From contig JAOTON010002096.1 in the NCBI GenBank assembly GCA_034440635.1, forward strand, positions 129,001-193,000: 64,000 bases of DNA, in the 5' to 3' direction. Made by a program: the position numbers and the translations under genes. This document shows, piece after piece, positions 10,242 through 22,377 of this stretch. The notes under the pieces were generated by a model that was not told where the DNA came from, did not search any database, and saw only the letters and a list, made by a program, of their open reading frames with translations. Position 1 is the stretch's first letter. The number at the start of each line of letters is the position of its first letter. This stretch comes from Lepas anatifera (Eukaryota; Arthropoda; Thecostraca; Lepadidae).

Positions 10242-11794
10242 AATGTGATGATGATGATGGAGTTTAAGGGCACGTCAGCGGCTAAGGCTATATGTGCCCT
10301 AGGTGATCACGTCTAAACTATTTCAGTACCGTCCTGGTTAGTAAATGTATCCAATGCCGGAGGTGAAGCATGTAACAAGTTCTTACGGAGTTGTAAACTA
10401 CGTCAAACGGTGTCTCTCTCAGGTATAACAAGACCTGCCCGATGTCTACGACAGCATCATTGCCTAGGATTTGTTCTAGAGGAACCGACGGGTAGAACCG
10501 GCGCCTACTACGTTTAAGCTGATCGCAGCTGTCAGTGAAAGATAAAAAATGTTGTACAGTAGAGCGGCCGCCGCAGTGGGGGCAGCGTTTGGGTACGGTA
10601 TTAGTGAGATAGTGCCCTTGTGTAGAGTAACAATGACCGATCCTGAGCCTGGTAAGGCTCACCTCCTTCCTTCTGTTTCGTCTGTTGCATGATTCCCAGT
10701 GCCCGACTGACGGACGTAGGCGTTTCAAGAAACAATCTGGTTCTGTTGTCCACCTTTTCTGCCAATTAGTGTCTAAGAGCATTTTGAAACCTGCCTTCAG
10801 GTCTGTAGCTGGGACTTTAAATCGTCGCGACGGTGGCAGCTGGGAGGCCTCTTTGGCCACTCGGTCTACTTTTTCGTTTCCCGAGATACCAACGTGACTC
10901 GGCACCCATAGGAAACGCACATCTGCTCCTCTGGAGGAAATCTTCGTCAGAAGCCTCCGAACTGTCGGTATAAGCCAGCACTGTTGTGGGTGGTAAGACT
11001 GGAGTGCAGAGAGAGAACTAGCAGAGTCAGTAATAAGACATCGTTCTCAGGGAAGCGTCTGTGTCTTAAAACCCGCAGTATAGCGTAAAGTTCTGTAGTT
11101 AAAACTGACACGCTCAGTGGCAGGCTAAAACCTTCGCTTAGTCCTTCGCCCACAAAGACACTACCTGCACCGCTTGCACACTTCGAACCGTCGGTATAAA
11201 ACGTTGTATAACTTACATGCGATTCGATCTCTCGCATAACGAAGTCCAAGAATTCAGAAGGCAGCGTTGATGCTTTATTGTCACGTAGTGTCCAGTGACA
11301 TTTTAACGCTGCTCAGGGCGCTGTCATAGGCATCCAAGCCGTAATCTAGGACATATCTGATGAGAGCACGGTAAAATCGGAGGAGTGAATCTCTGTCAGC
11401 ACCATAAGACGTACAGGAAATAAACTTCCAGAATATGCATGCGTTTAAAGCATTTGTCTAGTAACAGTGATAAATGATGGGCATATGTGAGGCCTTTATC
11501 TAGCTTCATACCAAAGAACCTGGCCTGTTGCACAACCGGTACTCTCCTGCCATACAAACGGAGACTAACGTCAGGGCATGATCGACGTCAACAGAAGTGC
11601 ATGCATACAGTTTTCTCTGTCTAAAATATAAAACAGTTCGTCAAACACCACGCAGATAACTGGTCAATGCACATTTGGAGCTGTCTTTGAGCTGATATCA
11701 AGGTAGAGGCGCTCAGCCACATGGCAAAGTCATAAAAAACAGTGATTTTTCTTCCGTGGAGGCAAAATACTGCATTCATCATGTATATGCATCT
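10242..11794 (-). mobile_element. 5'-truncated RNase H-group LINE (element F) with 11-bp target duplication
   Basis: CAAATCATGCG occurs at 10231-10241 and at 11795-11805, flanking the insert. On the minus strand the insert holds degraded reverse transcriptase, RNase H, a C-terminal Cys/His motif and a 3' end CCCTTAAACTCCATCATCATC, a short (CAT)n tail. Duplication copy 2 lacks the insert at the equivalent site (about 26005), so insertion followed the duplication. It lies just 3' of the ZF1 stop codon. Confidence 0.85.
10318..11794 (-). pseudogene. Element F ORF2 remnant: RT end, RNase H, C-terminal zinc motif
   Basis: The 5' portion (about 11760-11640) reads FYDFAMWLSASTLISAQRQL, a decayed reverse-transcriptase palm; the A2 counterpart is FVDDLAMW. 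RNase H begins at 11249-10947 with FYTDGSKCASGAGSVF and an ELYAI segment, and resumes at 10920 with FLWVPSHVGISGNEKVDRVA. This domain removes element RNA during cDNA synthesis. A Cys/His motif (CPHCGGRSTVQHFL) follows about 110 residues later. Frames are broken between 11600 and 11250 and again near 10930. The first Asp of the catalytic YxDD motif is lost. Confidence 0.8.
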
Positions 11795-11834
11795 CAAATC
11801 ATGCGGAACACAACCCGCACTTATGCACATTCCC

Positions 11835-13288
11835 TCAACAATGTGTCTTCATGTGTTTGTGGTATGCACTACGGTTTGTATACTTTTTGTTGCACTGTTC
11901 ACACTGTGCCAGCACGGTCCCGATGTGAGTGTGCTGATGGACTGTGAGACCACTTGCTAATAAAAATGACTTGCCACAAACTTCACAGCTGTAAGGTCTG
12001 AGGCGATCATGCACACCCTTGATATGTATCAGAAGTGTACTTTTAACAGAGAAGGCTTTGTCACATATATCACAACGGAACGGCCGTTCACCAGTATGCT
12101 TCCGCATGTGTATCGTCAGTCCATTTCGCCGAACAAACCGGGCCGAACACACTTCACACTTGTGAGCCTTTACTCCGTCATGTGACTTCATGTGCCACTT
12201 ATATGCGCCACAGTTTGTAAACGTTTTGCCGCACTGTTCACACTGTGCCACAATGGTGCCGGTGTGGATGCGCTTGTGTACTGTGAGATTACCTGACCGT
12301 GAAAATGACTTGTCACAAACTTCACACCTGTATGGCCTCACGCCAGCATGCACAGCGTCAATATGTTGCAGAAGATTGCTTCTCACAGAGAACGCCTTGT
12401 CACATATATCACAAGGGTACGGTCGTTCACCGGTATGCGTCCGCATGTGCTTTGTAAGTTGAGTTCGCTCAACAAACCCGGCCAAACACACCTCGCACTT
12501 GTGAGCCCTTACTCCGTCATGTGACTTCATGTGCCACTTATATGCGCTACGGTTTGTAAACGCTTTGCCGCACTGTCCACACTGTGCCACAATGGTGCCC
12601 GTGTGGATGCGCTTGTGTGCTGTGAGCTGACCTGCATATAAAAATGACTTTCCACAAGCTTCGCAGCTGTAAGGTCTGAGGCCAGCATGCACACCGTTGA
12701 TATGTTTCAGGAGTGTATATCTAACAGAGAAGGCTTTGTCACAAATATCACAAGGGTACGGCCGCTCACCGGTATGCGTCCGCATGTGTATCTTCAGATG
12801 AGTTCGCCGAACAAACCGGGACGAACACACCTCACACTTGTGAGCCTTTACTCCGGCATGGGACTTCATGTGTCTGCTATAAGTGCTACGGCCAGTAAAC
12901 GCTTTGCCGCACTGTTCACACTATGCCACAATGGTGCCGGTGTGGATGCACTGGTGTACTCCGATTACCTGCTTGCGAAAATTGTTTTTCCCAAACCCTC
13001 AGCTGTAAGGCTTGATGTTGGTGTGCCTGTATTCAATGTGTTTCACCAGACTACGCCGTACGGTAAACGTCCTGCTGCACTAGTTACAAGGGAACAGCCG
13101 TTCGACGGTGTGCGTGGTGTGATGCTCCCACCTATCGTAGGAGATGTCGGTCGAGTAGGAGCACTGGTCGCACTTGTACTTTCCGCTCCTCCCAAGGTGT
13201 CCGTGGTCACACTTCACATGCTTGTCCAGCGTGTCCTCACCAGTGCAGTGTTAGCTACGGCCGTCGCAGTGCACAGTATCGGGAACAC
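11835..13288 (-). pseudogene. ZF1: C2H2 zinc-finger array, 5' part disabled
   Basis: A probable DNA-binding protein of the C2H2 family in the nucleus. A splice acceptor (GTTGCAG) precedes 13288 on the minus strand, so this is a large last exon. The continuous part, 12869-11835, encodes twelve fingers with the regular four-finger order described for ZF2. Linkers alternate TGTIVAQ, DGV(K/R)AHK, TGERP(F/Y) and AG(V/L)RPY. The apparent initiator Met at 12869 is only the Met inside a finger helix. Upstream fingers are broken by stops: TAA near 13250, TAG near 13085, TGA near 13005, and a CAG-to-TAG change near 12928. The finger KCDQCSYSTDISYDRWEHHT near 13140, broken in ZF2, is intact here. An internally initiated 12-finger product cannot be excluded. 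Confidence 0.8.
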
Positions 13289-14406
13289 CTGCAACACCAG
13301 CATTAATAAGCAGTACAAACCTTCTAATGCAAAGACGTGAGGAGCAATCACAGTGTCCCAAATCTCAGGGTGCTGGGTGGAGAGTGACACCCGGGCAGTC
13401 TAAATTTTCCTCTAACTTCTGTGTCATTTTTGCTACATCTTCACTCACTCTTCAATGGAGCTCAACTAAACGATTGTGGTGAAAATTAACTCTTCAAGAA
13501 TTATGCAATAGGGAAATGTTAATGAAGAATATGTTTCAAATATTATATGAATGTTTAACAAAGGTTTTAACTGAGTCTCACAATATTGCAACTTCGGAAT
13601 TTTTACACTCGCTGATTATATTTTCCAATATTAATTTTAAACTCAGCACCCTAGAACAAAACCAACTTTGGGACACTGAGCAATCATCCTAAAAGTTATG
13701 GATCTCAGCAAAAGAAAAGGTCAAGACAACCTGTTACCAAGACTACCAGGGACCATACACTCGCTAAGAGGCACGAAGAACAAGTCAGGAGGTCATGCGT
13801 AATACTGCCCCATGGGATTCCAGACCAGTTAAATGGTTTCAGGTCAGCTAAAAAGTACTCAACACAAAGTAAAGGGACAAAAACTACCCATGGTCCCCAA
13901 GGCTGGGTGCGGAGCCTCCAGATCAGGTCAGGAGCCCACGACCAGCCAAGAGTAGATCTTTAGGGCCAAAGGCCCTCCTGGAGTCAATATCAGCACAGAC
14001 TCCGGCCGTTCAGCAAAATGACCAAGTAGTCGAAGCACCCCTAAGCCCACCAAGGTTACCCGATCAGACCGGCGAGACGCGGGTGTTGATCTCGGGGTGT
14101 TCCGAGCGCTTGTTCACTGGAGTCACCTCCCCGGGATTACTGGTCTCAGAAGCCAGAGAGTTGATCTCGGCTCCCGGAGTGTTGGTCCCGGGGGCCCCGA
14201 TGTTTTGCCTTAGAAACAGTTTAAGTCAAGGCTGGGGACCTCTTCTCGACCCAGAGGGATTGGGATCCTGGATGGGTTAACGCTGACACAGCAAGACAGG
14301 CCCTGCTCAAAATCTATGGGATACCCAAAATCCAGGAGGCCTTACCCTTCTTACCCTAAAGCTGATGGGTTCTTGGTGAGCGTTGCGACAATATTTAATT
14401 CTAATG
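13289..14406. other. No gene seen; duplication tail and satellite-like block
   Basis: 13289-13680 is AT-rich with no recognisable feature. From about 13690 to 14165 the sequence matches 28580-29046. Part of it (13850-14260) is a degenerate GGTCTCAG / GGGGCCCC array related to the satellite at 46281-46900. The 5' exons expected upstream of ZF1 were not recognised here. Confidence 0.5.
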
Positions 14407-15231
14407 TTAACACGAGCATTGACGGGGGCGGGTACCCGCCCCCTCCGGCTTTTCGGAGACAAAAGAAACACGGCGGCGCGTACCACCGCCGTGCTTGGCA
14501 TACCTTTTCCCTCATCGTTTTTGCAACTTGTGAAAATTTTAAGGTTAGGTTATCTCAGGTCAGGTCACCAGTACAGGTCAAGTGACCTGACCTCAAAAAA
14601 AAGTTTTAAGATAGCATAAGTCGGAACAGGGTGAACTCATGTCACATAATGAGCCCACCAAGTTCTCTAAAATATGTAAAATGTGTTTTTTATATCGATG
14701 ACCTAAGGCCAGGTACGAGGCATGACCTCTCCATTGAAAATACATGGGGATTTTTTTTACTGAATAACTCAGTAACGGTTGGTGATAGAGCATTTATTTT
14801 ACCTGCGTTAGACTCGCCTTGTCTTTGCAGTTCTAATGATATGCATTTTATATAATTTTACCTTGACCTGACCTCAGGCCAGGTCAAATCCTTGATTTGA
14901 CCTAAGAACATCAAATTATATATCATTCGATTCGGCTTGCTGCAAGGATTCATATGGTTCAAGTCGTTTTGCTCTATCTTTAGTTGCTCAGATGTACTGG
15001 CTGAAAACCTTAATTTACATTTATCCCTATGACAGCATGTTTTGACCTCTCATGACCTTAAATGTGACCTGAAAAAAATTGTTTCAATATTTTCGATGAA
15101 GAAGTGGATGGGCTACCCAACCCAGTTTACCGTTTTTCGCTACCTACCATGGTTCTCCAGATCTTAGGGGGAACGGGTACCCGCCCCCTGTCAAAGCAGA
15201 TGGCTCAGACCCCTGTCAATGCACGTGTTAA
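14407..15231. mobile_element. TTAA-flanked MITE, complete copy (825 bp)
   Basis: Starts TTAACACGAGCATTGACGGG and ends CAATGCACGTGTTAA, so both ends carry TTAA and near-perfect inverted termini. The interior contains the ACAGGTCAAGTGACCTGACC block and many other AGGTCA/TGACCT motifs. No transposase. A satellite-like block lies directly to its left. Confidence 0.8.
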
Positions 15232-15729
15232 ACAAATGGGCAGCTCATAATTCCTCCAAAGGCCAAGAAACTCACAGAGTTCTTTGATATCCATGGGCTT
15301 TCTTACAGGACACTATAAGGCCTGGAATGCTGTTGGGTTGTTGCTATCGTGTTTAAACCCTAGTAAACCCTAAAATCGGCAACATTAATCCTCAGTCAAT
15401 AGTACATTAAAAAAATGTTAAAATTCTGGGTGGGCGCAGCCAAACCACTTCACCTGGTCATGGCACTTCCCTGAAAGATTGATGGTCTCCTCCCCTGAAA
15501 TGTGGTTTCCCATTTCTAAATTTGAATTCCAAATATAATTTTATTTGCATAAAATGATCTTATAACTCCAAAGAAAAATAATCCGTAAGCTAATTTCTTT
15601 TTATTTTGTATACTACGTTTTGATCACCCAATCCAAGCTGCAAAAACCCCGAGAGCCAGTCCATGGTGTGACATAATGTTGGTGTGATTGATTTTTTTCT
15701 GTTGGTTCTTTGAAAATCTAAGTTTTATG
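15232..15729. other. No feature recognised
   Basis: AT-rich sequence without a convincing ORF or repeat boundary. Confidence 0.4.
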
Positions 15730-16760
15730 ATGCTTTATGCAAATGCAAGGGTACACATGGAATCAAAATATGTTTTAAATGTACAAGACAAACATTATTT
15801 TTGAAAAAAGGATATATTCTTGTAATTGTTCTCATGTTATTGATTGAAACAGATTGAATGCAGGGGAAAATGATGTGACCAAGGCAAATATTAATTCAAT
15901 AACATGCTCTTGGAACCATATGTACGTACATTCAGACTAGCATAGTAAAAGAAGGAGTCACTCTGATATGGTGAACAAATCATTTTTCTCAGCTTGCTAC
16001 AATATGCTCACCACCTGGCTACTTCAGTATATTTAGTGTTTTGTTTACAGTGACAGAAGGCCCAAAACTCGAATATTGAGTCTAGGACGAAAATTGGTTT
16101 CATTCTTAATCCAACAATTAGTCATCCTTATCAAAAATATTTCAGGCAAATGTCTGTTTCAAGAAAGGTAAGCCAAAATTTGTAAGAAACATTCCAATAA
16201 AAGCAAAAGTCAGGAGGTAGTCACAATAAATGGTGAACAAGCAATCCCTCCCCATCCATTTGAAGCTTGGAATGACTTTCCCCTTCACTACAGTGACTCT
16301 ACACATTGCAGACAGATTTGCCTGTCAGCACACAAAAAACTGGATCAAAATCACTCCATGGCTTTGGTGATGCCTAAATGCCAGTGTAACCTTCTCAGAA
16401 AATATTAAATACTTTTGAAAATATAGAAATATCTGTCACAATTTGTCCCATGTACCTTTGAGACTGCAAAAAATCCATTCAGAGCAGAACAAGAAACACA
16501 GACAGCACTAGGTCACCAGTGTGCAAAGTATGGCATTTTTAGATCTCGTTAGTGCAAGTGCCCTTGGGGACAGAAGCGAGTGGTGTGAATTTTATCAACC
16601 TGGTGCAAATGTGTGAGACTGGTGTGAGGTGACACTGAAAACCAAACAAATAGTAGTTAAATGGTTATAAAGACACAGGAGAGGGTTTTATAAAAAGTCC
16701 TTAACTAAATAACTAATATGAGAGGTAGCGTTGCATCGCATGGGTAGGAATGGGCACGGT
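15730..16760. repeat. Dispersed repeat family R1, copy 1
   Basis: Parallels 30765-32110 in the same order, with shared blocks ATGTTTTAAATGTACAA, GAAAATGATGTGAC, ATCACTCCATGGCTTTGGTG, GAGTGGTGTGAATTTTATCA and GGTTATAAAGACACAGG. A reversed fragment is at 22838-22985. No protein is encoded and termini are not obvious. It is probably a non-autonomous element or an older duplication. Confidence 0.65.
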
Positions 16761-16924
16761 TCCTATAGATACGGTTCGGACATGACAGCCAGCTGACTGC
16801 CTGATTTGGCAGCACGTTGAGGATATGTCAGTATTTTGAAGGGTTTTGTTCAAGATAACTTTAATTTACGTCCATACATGATATATTTCCAGTAAAGCGA
16901 TACATAAAGCATACACGTATATCA

Positions 16925-17600
16925 CGCGCTACTATGACACCCCCGGCGCGGGGCCCCTACATAACGTCGGGGGCATCAGCGCGGCAAAGCTCGAGGCTTA
17001 AAGCCATCGGCAGAGAGAAGCAGTACAAAGCATCATGACATACATACGCTGGTAAAAACGCAAAAATAGCTTAAAATTCCATCCACACCACAGCACACTC
17101 AGCAAGGACATAGATGACCACATCACGGCTCGGTCCGTCCGGCAGCCCCGCGCATCAAACATCATGCGGCCGTAGCGCCCAGAGCAAACGCCGCGCGCCC
17201 GCCCGCGCGAGCCAAGCGCGCCACCAGCGTCACGGCCGCGCCCGACGCGAGCCACACCGGCACAGCCGCCAGCTACAGCAGCGCCACTCCGCGCCCGCAC
17301 AACCAACACCACGGCAGACCGACGTCAGCGCACGCACGGCGGCGCGCCCACGGAGCCAGGCAGCGCGCCCGGCGCGCGCACCACGCAGAGCGCCCCGCCG
17401 TCAGGGGCCACCCGCCGGCACGCCGCCCGGGACCACCGCCGGCAGCAGCCAGCGCCATCCCGGTCGCCCAGCCGCGCGCCCCACCAGGCGCACCCCCGAG
17501 GCAGGGGCAGCCCGGCCAGGACGCGGCCGGGCAGGACACCCCGAGCCGAGCTGCCGAAGCAAATATGTTGTTAGTTTCGGAGGGAGAGGACAGTGATAGT
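16925..17600. other. Very GC-rich, CpG-dense block
   Basis: An abrupt change from AT-rich flanks to a block dominated by GCGCGCC, CCGCGC and GGCGCG strings. Long apparent ORFs on both strands (Arg/Pro/Ala-rich) follow from composition and are not called as genes. It could be a CpG island or the far 3' part of the neighbouring LINE B; a second GC-rich block at 29580-29930 also lies beyond the 3' end of a LINE-B fragment. Confidence 0.5.
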
Positions 17601-17858
17601 TGTTGCCGCACGAGAATGAGATTGAGCAGGCGAGACTGAGGGAGAGCACGGCAGTTGGGGGGCTGATTCAGGAACAGGTAGTAGGGTGTCGGAGGCAGGC
17701 CTGTAACGACGCCTGAGGTCTACCGCGATAGTTAAGTTTCCGCGCCAAGTCATGTAAAAGATTTTAATCTGGGTTATTGAGGCGACATTATCTTGAGTTA
17801 TTTTACCAGGCGAGATGGAAATAAGTGCGCTTTCTATTCTTAAGGAATATGTACTAAC

Positions 17859-20024
17859 CTAGTAACTGTCAATAAATAGCTTTTGTACAACTTTTTTAAA
17901 GAATGACTTAGACTTAGGCACATCAGCTATATCTCTTATCTGTGACGAAACAATTAAATTCCAGGCACGTGGAGCACAGACGAAGAGAGAGAACTTTCTG
18001 TAGACAGTGGGTGCATAAGGGACTACAAAATGGCTGTTCTGTCTGAAATTTCTCTGGTAGTTACTATCAGTTCTAAGAGTGAAATATGTGCTTAGGGGGG
18101 ACGGTAGAGCGCCAGAAAGAAAGTCATGTAGGACCTTCAGAGTTACAAATTTGATTAGATCATTTAACTTGAGAATATTATACTTTTTGAAGAGGGGACT
18201 GGAGTGGGCAAGTCTTTCTGCTTGGTCAATTATTCGAACACTTTTTTCTGTAGGACCGATAATTTGTTCAATTTGTATGTAAAGGTATTTCCCCAAATTT
18301 GGAGTCCATACAAGAGGGTGGGAAGTATGAGAGCATTGTATAGCAGGAGAAGTTGTTTGGATTCTAAGAAATATTGAGCTCTTTTCATTAGACCTATATT
18401 TCTTGACAATGTATTTTCTACGTTTTTTATATGAGAGACCCACCTCAGATCCTCGTCAATTGAGACCCCTAAGTATTTAGTAGTAAATGAACGGGCAAGC
18501 GTTATACCCTTGATGTTGATAGAGAAGTCTTTACTGGTAGTGGGAAATAACTGATAAACTGATTTTTTACATTCAGCGTAAGCCTGTTGCAATTTAGCCA
18601 GGTTATATCACCGAGACTTTTATTGATGTTAGTCAATAGTTCTTCACGAGTATTGGAAGAGAAAAAGAGTGCAGTGTCGTCAGCAAAAAGCAAGAATTTT
18701 GGGATTTGAGTGCTGTTTTTGATATCATTAATATAAAGCAATAATAGGAGGGGACCAAGGACACTACCTTGTGGTACACCTAGTGGGATATGAGCAGGGG
18801 TACTGGATTTGACATTGTTTACTTTAACATATTGACTTCGATTGGATAGATAAGTTTTGAAAAAATTTAGTTCTTTGTTTTTGACGCCATAATTACTAAG
18901 TTTCGATAGAAGAATTGAGTGATTGACTGTATCGAAGGCCTTGGACAAATCAAGATAGATGGCAGCACAAGCTTTTTTGGAGACAAGTGATGAAGTTATG
19001 TTATCATAGAGAATTGAGATCGGCATGTACGTGCTGTGCTTGGGTCGGAAGCCAAATTGATTTTCATTAATAATATTATTGAAAGTAAGAAAATCCAGAA
19101 CTTGTTTGTATACGATTTTTTCTAATACCTTGGAGAGAACAGGGAGAATCGAGATAGGTCGATAGTTTGTAAAGTTAGTACGATCGCCTGATTTAAACAC
19201 AGGAATTACCACAGCAGTTTTGAGTTGATCAGGAAAAATACCAACAGAAAGGCAGAGATTAAATAGGTGAGTAATATGGGGAGATATAGTAGAACATAAA
19301 CATTTCAAAATTTTGGAGCTTATGCCATCAAATCCAGCACCTGTGCTTCCTAGCGAATTGATAATATTCTCAGTTATGAAAGTCGTGACAGGAGAGAATA
19401 GAAAAGAATTGGATACTTCATTGTCAAGATAATTGAGAGGATCCGAAGTGGGTTGGGGAGAACCGCATCAAGGGAGGTGGCTATTGTGGAGAAAAACTTA
19501 TTGAAATGCTGGGCAATTTTTGAGGGGTCTGAGATCGAGGCACCTTCATATTGGAAATTTTCTGGGAGTTCCTTGAATACTTTACTTTTTCTAACTGTAC
19601 TTAGGAGGGTGTCCCAGAGCTTTACTGGGTTGGACTTATATTCTTCAAATTTACGTTGAAAATAACTTCTTTTTGCTGTTCGCAGAATTGCAGTAAGGGA
19701 GTTGTGATATTTTTTGTAGGCTACTTCATCCGATTTACTTCTTGATGATATAAATTTCCTATGCAGGTCACTTCTTTTGTTAATGCATTTTAGAAGATGG
19801 TACAAGATCCATGGCTGGATGGGGACAGTCCGTCTATGTGTTTTTTTAATTCTCAAATTATCTACTTCTGTGGTGATAGTTCGTTGGAGAGATTCTGCTG
19901 CAATGTTTGGATCGTTTATTGAGAAAAAATCGGTAAGCCTAGAGAGTATGTTTTGCTTCAAGATGTCGATCTTCCTAAAGTCAAATGGAAATTGAGATGG
20001 AGGAGAAGTTTTCAACTTTTCCAA
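17859..20024 (-). pseudogene. Element B ORF2, reverse transcriptase and C-terminus
   Basis: RNA-dependent DNA polymerase of a CR1-group LINE. 20024-19374 is the Lys/Arg-rich connector (WILYHLLKCINKRS, SYFQRKFEEY). 19308-18502 holds the palm and fingers: VIPVFKSGDRTNFTNYRPIS, FGFRPKHST, YLDLSKAFDTVNHSILL, GVPQGSVLGPLLLLLYINDI and the catalytic FADDTALFF. 18592-18230 holds the thumb (KYLGVSIDEDLRW). 18443-17859 holds the C-terminus (HFVVPYAPTVYRKFSLFVC). Frameshifts fall near 19450, 18565 and 18270. Fingers and palm are otherwise well preserved, so the copy is not ancient. Confidence 0.85.
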
Positions 20025-20032
20025 TTTTGTTT

Positions 20033-20863
20033 TTAGCTGTAGCCAGATAGGGAGGTGGTCACTGATGTCTGTGACAATAACTGAGGATGAGTGTAGTAAA
20101 GAGGTGTCGTTACAAAAAAATTGTCAATAAGTGTTTGGGAGTTAGATGTTATCCTAGTGGGAACCGAGATGCATGGAAAGAACCCCAAGGAAGAAAGTGC
20201 ATGAAGAAAACAGCGAGATGGCTCATGAGAATCTGATTTCAAAATATCAAAGTTAAAGTCACCTCCCATGATGCATACTTTATTTTCATTTGAGATGGTG
20301 TCTGCAGTAGCTTCTATGTAGTCAATGAAAAGAGCTGATGGATAGGAGGGAGATCTATACAGCACACCAATGATAATATTAAAGGCGAGGGGGTTAGTAA
20401 CTTCCAGAAAGACTGATTGATGGCTCACGGATTTTGATTCAAGATTGTTTCTCCTGCTATAAGAGAGGGTTTTACAGATGTAGACTCCAGCCCCTTTCCC
20501 TTTGCTTTCAGGTGGTGATGAAGTCTCAAAAGAATAACCAGGAATATTGTATGAAGATTCAAGTCCAGGGGATAACCAGAGTTCAGAGACTAGAATAATT
20601 TGGGGTTTAGGCTTAATGCGTGAGATGAAGAGGTTAAGTGCGTCAAAATTTTTGGGAAGAGATCTGATGTTCAAATGTATTACTGAGATCTGGTTTGGTT
20701 CAAAATTGCTCTTGTGGACATCTGAGATAGAATTATAGCAGCATGAGTCAAGAATGTTTTGCACACTACCCGCAATAAATTTTGTGTCATCATCAAGTTC
20801 TGAAAAATTGGGACGATATCTAGAATAATTGGCAATGGAGCACAGTTTTACAGATGAAGACAA
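20033..20863 (-). pseudogene. Element B ORF2, APE-type endonuclease domain
   Basis: Residues about 60-75 read VIHLNIRSLPKNF. A catalytic glutamate-containing SELWLSPG follows, then GVLYRSPSYPS and GGDFNFDIL. These are the successive motifs of LINE APE endonucleases that nick target DNA. The frame is lost at a run of seven A (20114-20120), just after TLIDNFF. The expected terminal SDHLP-type motif is readable only in the next frame (ISDHLPIWLQ). Confidence 0.8.
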
Positions 20864-20870
20864 AAAACAG

Positions 20871-22010
20871 CTCCAAATTCCAACAACAGAAAAAAACTAT
20901 TGGTCAACGAAGAGAAAAAAATATATATATGGGGGGCTAATAGAACCACAGGGAGTATGTATCTGCGCCAGACAATAGCTAGGTGGACCAACCAGAAACA
21001 GGTACAATCTAATGGGTGGGGGGGTGAGACACTAGGTTTAAGCTATCATATTAAGTATTGGGTATTGGCATTTCTCAAATAAAGCACTAGAAATTTAGAG
21101 TATACATGCAAAAAAAAAAAGAAATGACCTTGAGAGTGCTCCAGATGATGTCATGCCGTCGCACTTGACATCGGCTCAGCTGGGCCAGAAAAAAGTCAGC
21201 TCCTCCAGTTGGTGAAGACCTGAAGGAGTCATGAAACTGGTTAGACAATAACTAATATAATTTTCATAGATCAGGCAAGAGGAGCTCATATGAAATTATG
21301 TGAGAACAACCAGAATCTATAAAAGTTTCCAATTGAGGAATGACTTAGTTTGACTGAGATTTGACAGATAATTCAACAAAAAAAAAAACTTTGGGGCAAC
21401 AACTGAAAATACAACTAATAGTGACACCGCTGATAGTCTGGTGAGAACATATGATGGGAGGAACAGAGGAGAAAAAAGAGAAAAAAAGTGACTGAGGAAA
21501 AAAAATGCATATGTTTTCAAATGGCAGCTCAGGTTTGGGGTCCCCAGAAGTCTAGACCTTATAAGTTGTTGCTGTGCACGTAAGAGGAGAAGACGGCCGA
21601 GCCCCCTCTCCAAGCGGGAGCGGCACAGGCTGCACCACCGAAGACGGGAGCACCCCCCCATTTTGCTAGCATAAGGTAGAATGCAGCGTTTTGATTGAAT
21701 AATTGAAACGTTTGAAACAGAATTCTGAAGGAATTAGCATGAAATTCATCGTGGATTTTCCATGTTATAAAAGCGCTTTAGAGACAAAAAGCTGCACCCA
21801 AAAGATAGCCTGATCAATTTTACATACAAAAAATAAAAATATACCCTTAAGCACCACTTACATTTTCCCACTGGTCCGTGCCCCAAACCCCTGCAAACAG
21901 CCCCATTGGAATTACATGTTAAATTTTGCTGCCAAAAACTGTTAGAACCAGAAGTAGAACCTTCAAAACCCCCAGAATTCTAGAGAAGTATCTCATGTCC
22001 GCCCCCTGGG
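20871..22010. other. No gene recognised
   Basis: Contains an A-run at 21110-21121 and another near 21371. No protein similarity is seen in either strand. Open frames are short and compositionally random. Confidence 0.4.
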
Positions 22011-22272
22011 AATGGGTGAGTTTTTCTCCATAGTATATGGAAGATTGGTGCAATTTTTGGTGGCTGGCCATGCTAGAATTTGAGATGGCTGGTGCGACAC
22101 GTCTGGCCTGCTGTCACACTTTGCAGACTAGCTAGGGCAGAATGTGACCCAGTCTACAAAGTATGGCAGCAAGCCAGTTGATTCACATCGGTCATCTAAA
22201 ATTCTTGCACCACCAGCCTAAAAAATTGCACCAATCTGTCATATACCAGGGAGAAAAATGTGCTCATTCCTA
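22011..22272. repeat. Foldback element with long inverted arms
   Basis: The left arm (GAATGGGTGAGTTTTTCTCC, then TATATGGAAGATTGGTGCAA) is mirrored by the right arm (TTGCACCAATCTGTCATATA, CCAGGGAGAAAAATGTG, CTCATTC). The inner TGCAGACTAGCTAGGGCAG and CCAGTCTACAAAGTATGGCAG also pair. Half-copies occur at 43405-43510, and the outer arm at 32098-32147. It is non-coding and likely a foldback MITE. Confidence 0.65.
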
Positions 22273-22377
22273 CCCACACAATGCAATACTACCTCTCTTA
22301 TTAATTAGCTAGTTAAGGGCTTTTATAAGGTCCCCTCATGTGTCTTAATGCCCATTCAGCTATTATTTGTTTGATTT

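Larger units (their letters stand above)
9413..14165. repeat. Segmental duplication, copy 1
   Basis: Matches 25178-29046 in direct orientation. Shared landmarks, in order: a CTTCC(T/G)TGCTCATCAGTG start; a GATCATCTTCTAACTCTATAT segment; a (TA)n run; a CGTCCATTCTCTTGGTAAAT block; the zinc-finger exon; and the CCCACCAAGGTT / CTCCCCGGGATTACT block. Copy 1 additionally contains a 1.55-kb LINE insertion (10242-11794), and its zinc-finger array is shorter. Divergence is visible but modest. Confidence 0.85.
17640..20870 (-). mobile_element. CR1-group non-LTR retrotransposon, element B
   Basis: The minus strand carries endonuclease (20863-20033), linker and reverse transcriptase (20024-17859), and a 3' UTR with the ACAGGCCTGCCTCCGAC block, also present in the fragment at 29940-30760. 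There is no RNase H. Motifs (IHLNIRSLPKNFDAL, NYRPISILPVLSKVLEKI) fit the L2/Crack/Daphne part of the CR1 group. Four or more frameshifts disable it. No ORF1 was recognised upstream of 20863, so the 5' end is probably truncated. Confidence 0.85.

Noticed and set aside
17114..17611. Overlapping 112-160-residue open frames on both strands
   Set aside because: They lie in the CpG-dense block, are Arg/Ala/Pro-rich in every frame and show no domain; stop codons are rare there because of composition.
21317..21661. A 114-residue minus-strand open frame with a hydrophobic Phe/Leu stretch
   Set aside because: The stretch comes from A-runs and low-complexity sequence; no homology or gene context is recognised.
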